Positions 6,413-8,811 of a DNA stretch of 8,811 nt are shown piece by piece; position 1 is the stretch's first letter; every line of letters begins with the position of its first letter. Origin of the DNA: Burkholderiales bacterium (GTDB taxonomy: Bacteria > Pseudomonadota > Gammaproteobacteria > Burkholderiales > JACMKV01); NCBI GenBank assembly GCA_014379915.1, contig JACMKV010000047.1, positions 1 through 8,811 on the forward strand, read 5' to 3'. The position numbers and the translations under genes are program-made. The notes beneath the pieces are model-generated. The model saw only the letters and a list, made by a program, of their open reading frames with translations, ran no database searches and had not been told where the DNA came from.

Positions 6413-7035
6413 GACGGGTTGGCCGGATTATTCGGCGGGTTGATGGCCGGATTATCCGGCGCGTTGTTGCCTGGATTGTTCGGCGAGTTGCTGCCTGGAT
6501 TATTCGGCGGCTGCGGATTGCTGCCTGGAATGTTCGGCGGGTTGTTGGCCGGATTGGCCAGATAGCCGATCAGGCGCGCGAGTACGTAATCTTCGTCATC
6601 GCCATCGGCGCCAACCTTGATCTCGATGCGGCGGAAACCCGGATTCGGCGTCTCTTTGACGGTCTCCTGCCAGAGCCAGCTGCGCGCGCCCTGCTCGGCG
6701 GTGCCGCGCGTCTCGCCGGCTTCCGGCCAATCGCGCCGCGCAATGTGTTCGGCCAGCCGGTTTTGCGCGACCCAGCTTGCCAGAATGCGGCCGCTTGCTT
6801 CGAGCGAATGATCGGTGACGCCGCCGACGGCGCGCACTGCCGCGCCGAGCGCAATTGCCACCACGGCGAGCGCGATCAAGACTTCGAGCAGCGTAAATCC
6901 ACGCGGCGCCGCTCGACGCAAACATACCCAAGGCGAATTGTAGAAACTCCGGACCACCGCGGGTGTCCGGGTGGCCGCGAACGCATACAAAGGTAAGTGC
7001 CAGAAAGGCGGCGGATTCTGCGGATTCTGGCGCAT
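6409..7035 (-). CDS. gspI: Type II secretion system minor pseudopilin GspI with Asn/Pro-rich tail
   Basis: The core is a clear GspI: RRAAPRG|FTLLEVLIALAVV with Glu at +5 of the mature protein, then the VAQNRLAEH segment (family-typical A.N.L.E/A) and WLWQETVKETPNPGFRRIEI. The start is uncertain. ATG at 7035 has an excellent GAGG 6 nt upstream but gives a 46-residue pre-leader, far longer than usual. TTG at 6921 gives an 8-residue leader (MRRAAPRG) but has only a weak ribosome binding site. TTG at 7053 is also open. From 7035 the product has 208 residues, of which the last 48 (161-208) are an Asn/Pro/Gly-rich low-complexity tail encoded by tandem repeats. Ordinary GspI proteins (about 120-130 residues) lack it. 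GspI heads the I-J-K tip complex and is the first gene of this run; no gspH is seen upstream. Confidence 0.88.
   Translation of the reverse strand: MRQNPQNPPPFWHLPLYAFAATRTPAVVRSFYNSPWVCLRRAAPRGFTLLEVLIALAVVAIALGAAVRAVGGVTDHSLEASGRILASWVAQNRLAEHIARRDWPEAGETRGTAEQGARSWLWQETVKETPNPGFRRIEIKVGADGDDEDYVLARLIGYLANPANNPPNIPGSNPQPPNNPGSNSPNNPGNNAPDNPAINPPNNPANPS
6425..6550 (-). repeat. 24-bp tandem repeat array in the 3' end of gspI
   Basis: On the plus strand five units begin with GGATT or GGAAT and end in GCC or CCT, at 6425-6448, 6449-6472, 6473-6496, 6497-6526 and 6527-6550. Four units are 24 bp; the fourth is 30 bp through an extra 6 bp. A partial copy (GGATTGGCC) follows at 6551-6559. All lengths are multiples of three. 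The encoded octapeptide is of the type NNPGxNxP. The array ends a few codons before the gspI stop at 6409. Confidence 0.85.
6949..6970. repeat. 22-bp imperfect palindrome upstream of the gspI core
   Basis: CCGGAC at 6949-6954 pairs with GTCCGG at 6965-6970, with two mismatches further in and CC/GG pairing at the centre. It lies 28 bp upstream of the alternative gspI TTG (6921). On the minus strand a TACAAT hexamer (6937-6942) sits between the two, resembling a -10 box, but no matching -35 is visible. It could be an operator or mRNA hairpin, or simply chance in coding DNA if the ATG at 7035 is the true start. Confidence 0.3.
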
Positions 7036-7041
7036 CAGCAG

Positions 7042-7045
7042 CCTC
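7042..7045 (-). promoter_or_regulatory. Ribosome binding site for ATG 7035 of gspI
   Basis: On the minus strand GAGG is followed by 6 nt (CTGCTG) and then ATG at 7035. The spacing is ideal, which is the main argument for a long-leader GspI against the TTG at 6921. Confidence 0.45.
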
Positions 7046-7053
7046 GAAGACAA

Positions 7054-7162
7054 TTCAGGAAGTCGGAAATACAGTCAGCAAGCCTCGGACCGAAAACGTT
7101 ACGCGGTATTGCTCCACAAATGTCTGACGTGTGGACTGGCAACGTCCGCGAATTGCGGACAC
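7054..7162. other. Non-coding leader upstream of gspI
   Basis: About 110 bp between the gspI open frame and the inverted-repeat element. I see no gene, no convincing sigma-70 or sigma-54 promoter and no remnant of gspH on the minus strand. The only clear structure is the palindrome at 7144-7160. The gspI promoter, if local, should lie here or within the first 130 bp of the long gspI reading frame. Confidence 0.4.
7144..7160. repeat. Palindrome GTCCGC-GAATT-GCGGAC
   Basis: A perfect 6-bp inverted repeat around a 5-bp AT-rich centre, 2 bp outside the left end of the terminal inverted repeat element. It could be a dimeric regulator's operator for gspI or part of a repetitive element. There is no T-run, so a terminator is unlikely. 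Confidence 0.55.
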
Positions 7163-7541
7163 TTAACAGGCTGTTGAAAAACGTAGCGAGCGCAGCGCGC
7201 GCCGGGGGAAGGAGCAGGATTCCACGCCGGCAGGCGTTGATGCGACCCCGCAGGCGCGCACAGCGGCCGCGATCATCCGGCGCTTGGCACCCCGCTTCGC
7301 GGTCGCATCCCCTGAGGGGCCCTCCGCGCTGCGCGGGCGCATGAGGCTCGACCGAGCGAGAAAGCGGAGGGCGGCTGTGACACGGAGGCGCGAAGCGCCT
7401 GAAGCGGGAACAGCCGCTTGCCGTCGCTCCCGCACCAGCCCTTCGGGTACCGTGGTGCGGCGGCACGCGAGTACATGAGCATTTCTCGCTCCGTCGCAAC
7501 GAAATATTGGCAAGCGCAGTAGTTTTGCATCGGCCTGTTAA
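7163..7541. mobile_element. 379-bp inverted-repeat-bounded, MITE-like element
   Basis: The left end TTAACAGGCTGTTGAAAAAC (7163-7182) matches the reverse complement of the right end (7522-7541) at 17 of 20 positions. Both outer ends finish in TTAA, so that tetranucleotide could be part of the repeat or a target duplication. The inside is rich in perfect hairpins: CCCC/GGGG (7309-7319), GCCCTCCGC/GCGGAGGGC (7319-7327 with 7364-7372), AGGCGC/GCGCCT (7386-7400), AAGCGG/CCGCTT (7402-7419) and CCGCACCA/TGGTGCGG (7430-7460). Several reading frames are open on the minus strand, but they overlap one another, are Arg/Ala-rich and show no domain; I do not call them genes. No transposase is present. The right end overlaps the stop codon (7538-7540) of the neighbouring gene. 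It may also act as a terminator or structured RNA for that gene. Confidence 0.5.
7430..7460. repeat. 8-bp stem hairpin in the intergenic element
   Basis: CCGCACCA at 7430-7437 pairs perfectly with TGGTGCGG at 7453-7460. The 15-nt loop contains a second small hairpin, CCC-TTC-GGG (7439-7447). It is the most stable single structure I see in the gene-free stretch. There is no downstream U-run on either strand, so a classical intrinsic terminator is not supported. Confidence 0.5.
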
Positions 7542-8811
7542 TTTACGGCTGGAAACCAGAGCTCATACTGCCGTGTGATCGCTCTCGATTCGAAGCCGCT
7601 GATGTATTTCGGCGCATCGACCGGCACATTGAAGCGTTGCAGCAGGTTGACCATTTGCCTCGCCTCGCCGCGCTCGTTGCGGCGGAAATAGCGCAAATCC
7701 GCATCATCGGGTCCGCGCGTGACGGTCCTGATTCCCGACACGACAATGCCGTTCGCTTCCAGCCGCCGCTTCAGGCGCATGGTTTGCGCGAGCTGGCTCT
7801 GGTCGCGCACGTGTATGAAGATGCTGGGCGACGCGTCGTCCCTGGTGTCACGACCTGCGTTCTTGTCATTGCTCGCCGTGCGTACCGGCGCTTTCTTGCC
7901 GCTCTGAGCCGCGAACAACTCGCTCGAATCGCGCTGACGAGGTCCCGAGGACGGGGATTGCGCTCGAACCGCGTCGATCACGCTATTCGATGGAAAGCTT
8001 CGCACATGCGTGGCCGGGCGCGGTTGATTATCCTTGGCGCGCGCCGGCGCGATTTTCTTCGCAGCGGGTTTTTCTTGCCTGGCGTTGACGATTGTACGGC
8101 GTCTTTCGACCGGCGCAGCCCTGACCGGCGTGGGCGCGGCTTCGGCGGAATTGACTGACACAGGTTCGGCAGAAGTCACTGGCGCAGCCTCGGCCGCCGG
8201 CTCTTTTGCCCAAGCCGGGATTTCGTCTGCTGAGGAGGCGCCCGAACTCGCAACAGTTTCTTCGCCTACCTGAGGCGCGGCTCTGCTTATGGCTGCGGAA
8301 GGAACGGCAGGACGAGCAGCGGCTGGAGCGGTTGCGGCTGCCTGAGCAGCCGGAGTGGCTGGAACGGCCGGGGTTGCATCAGCCGCAGGGACCGGGGTCG
8401 AAGCAGGCGTTTGGGGCGGCGGGGTCGGAGCAGCCGCAGCAGGCTCAGGGGTCGGATCAGGTGCAACCGTCAGCAAGGGGCGAGGCCGCTCAGCGCGAGT
8501 CGGGTTTTTATTGTCGGACTCTGCTGATGCAGAGACCTTCGGTTTGCGTTGAGCGGCCCCGCCATCTGTCGAGCGCTTCTCCGTCGGCGATTCAGCCAGG
8601 CGATCGATCGGCTCGACCGCATTTGGCGCGGGCGGCGTTACAGGGCCTTCATCGCCGACTACGTCCGCGATTCCAGGTGCTTTTTCTTGAGACGGTTGTT
8701 CGTTGGCGGCTTGCCACTGGGCGGCTCTTGCCAGGGTCTCGCGAGCGCGGGCCAGTGCCTGATCGGCTTTCTCCTGCACGGAAAGCGCCTGCTGTTTGTC
8801 GCTTTCGTCGC
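7538..8811 (-). CDS. Pro/Ala-rich linker protein with unidentified C-terminal alpha/beta domain, 5' end missing
   Basis: The frame is open to the right edge, so the N-terminus lies outside; 423 complete residues are visible. I do not recognise the gene. The visible start is a charged helix (ESDKQQALSVQEKADQALA...), possibly a coiled coil. Then come roughly 280 residues of low-complexity sequence dominated by Pro, Ala, Thr and Ser, with PTPPPQTP-type stretches and later basic patches (KPAAKKIAPARAK). This resembles the envelope-spanning linkers of TonB- or FimV-like proteins in composition only. The last 95 residues are compact, with alternating strands and helices: SIFIHVRDQ, QLAQTMRLKRRLEANG, GIRTVTRG, LRYFRRNE, ARQMVNLLQRFNV and the ending YELWFPAVN. 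The order recalls the LytR C-terminal (LytR_C) or SPOR-like alpha/beta folds. An anchor to the inner membrane and a ligand-binding C-terminus is a guess. It reads towards gspI but is separated from it by the inverted-repeat element. Confidence 0.7.
   Translation of the reverse strand, partial: DESDKQQALSVQEKADQALARARETLARAAQWQAANEQPSQEKAPGIADVVGDEGPVTPPAPNAVEPIDRLAESPTEKRSTDGGAAQRKPKVSASAESDNKNPTRAERPRPLLTVAPDPTPEPAAAAPTPPPQTPASTPVPAADATPAVPATPAAQAAATAPAAARPAVPSAAISRAAPQVGEETVASSGASSADEIPAWAKEPAAEAAPVTSAEPVSVNSAEAAPTPVRAAPVERRRTIVNARQEKPAAKKIAPARAKDNQPRPATHVRSFPSNSVIDAVRAQSPSSGPRQRDSSELFAAQSGKKAPVRTASNDKNAGRDTRDDASPSIFIHVRDQSQLAQTMRLKRRLEANGIVVSGIRTVTRGPDDADLRYFRRNERGEARQMVNLLQRFNVPVDAPKYISGFESRAITRQYELWFPAVN

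Noticed and set aside
6406..6570. Plus-strand frame encoding a Gly/Leu/Phe-rich peptide (GLFGGLMAGL-type repeats)
   Set aside because: It is the antisense reading of the gspI tandem repeat. The gspI frame has the prepilin signature, overlaps gspJ by ATGA and explains the region.
6995..7015. TGGCAC-containing segment on the minus strand suggesting a sigma-54 promoter for gspI
   Set aside because: The -12 element is TTTG or TTGT depending on spacing, lacking the near-invariant GC at the right distance from the -24 GG.
7119..7200. Plus-strand peptide with WTGNVRELRTLNRLL, resembling the WPGNVREL signature of NtrC-type sigma-54 activators
   Set aside because: No Walker motifs or GAFTGA precede it, the frame is short and it runs straight into the inverted-repeat element, where the LNRLLKN part is encoded by the repeat end. 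Chance resemblance is more likely than a gene remnant.
7309..7319. CCCC-TGA-GGGG hairpin as an intrinsic terminator
   Set aside because: The stem is only 4 bp and no T-run follows on either strand.
7163..7530. Three overlapping minus-strand reading frames of 85-154 residues in the intergenic element
   Set aside because: They overlap in different frames, are Arg/Ala/Ser-rich, contain hairpin-derived sequence and have no domain or good start. They are explained by lack of stops in GC-rich repeat DNA.
7163..7541. CRISPR array or tRNA/rRNA gene in the gene-free stretch
   Set aside because: There are no regularly spaced direct repeats, no cloverleaf with a CCA-type end and no rRNA-like sequence; the repeats present are inverted and irregular.

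Overview
The window is a GC-rich stretch in which every supported gene lies on the minus strand. Gene content, start-codon use and GspK/GspL motifs suggest a betaproteobacterium or a close proteobacterial relative. That placement is inference, because no rRNA or other taxonomic marker is present.

Reading in the direction of transcription (high to low coordinates), the window opens with the 3' part of a gene running in from beyond the right edge (7538-8811). Its product has a short charged helix, a very long Pro/Ala-rich linker and a compact C-terminal domain of about 95 residues that I cannot name. Next is a gene-free stretch (7054-7537). Most of it is a hairpin-rich element bounded by imperfect 20-bp terminal inverted repeats (7163-7541), and its outer end overlaps the stop codon of that gene.

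The core is a tightly packed run of type II secretion system (T2SS) genes: gspI, gspJ, gspK, gspL, gspM, gspN. They are joined by ATGA or GTGA overlaps (I/J, J/K, L/M, M/N) or a one-base gap (K/L). They encode the minor pseudopilins of the pilus tip complex (I, J, K), the inner-membrane assembly platform proteins (L, M) and the accessory protein N. gspC-H are not in the window.

Only 30 bp after gspN is a secreted PQQ-type glucose/sorbosone dehydrogenase with a Calx-beta domain. It ends in a Gly6-Cys, transmembrane, Arg-Arg tail that looks like a C-terminal surface-sorting signal. The next gene follows with no gap: the N-terminal 164 residues of an exported glycoside hydrolase of GH5/cellulase type, running off the left edge. 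The likely picture is one operon encoding half of a T2SS plus two probable substrates.

Points worth attention: the T2SS-plus-cargo arrangement with the sorting tail; an Asn/Pro-rich tail on GspI built from 24-bp tandem repeats; a 3 x 12-bp in-frame repeat inside GspL; a U UUU UUG slippery heptamer two codons before the gspJ stop, in the right phase for fusion to GspK; and the inverted-repeat element upstream of gspI, whose end motif recurs at the gspN stop codon.
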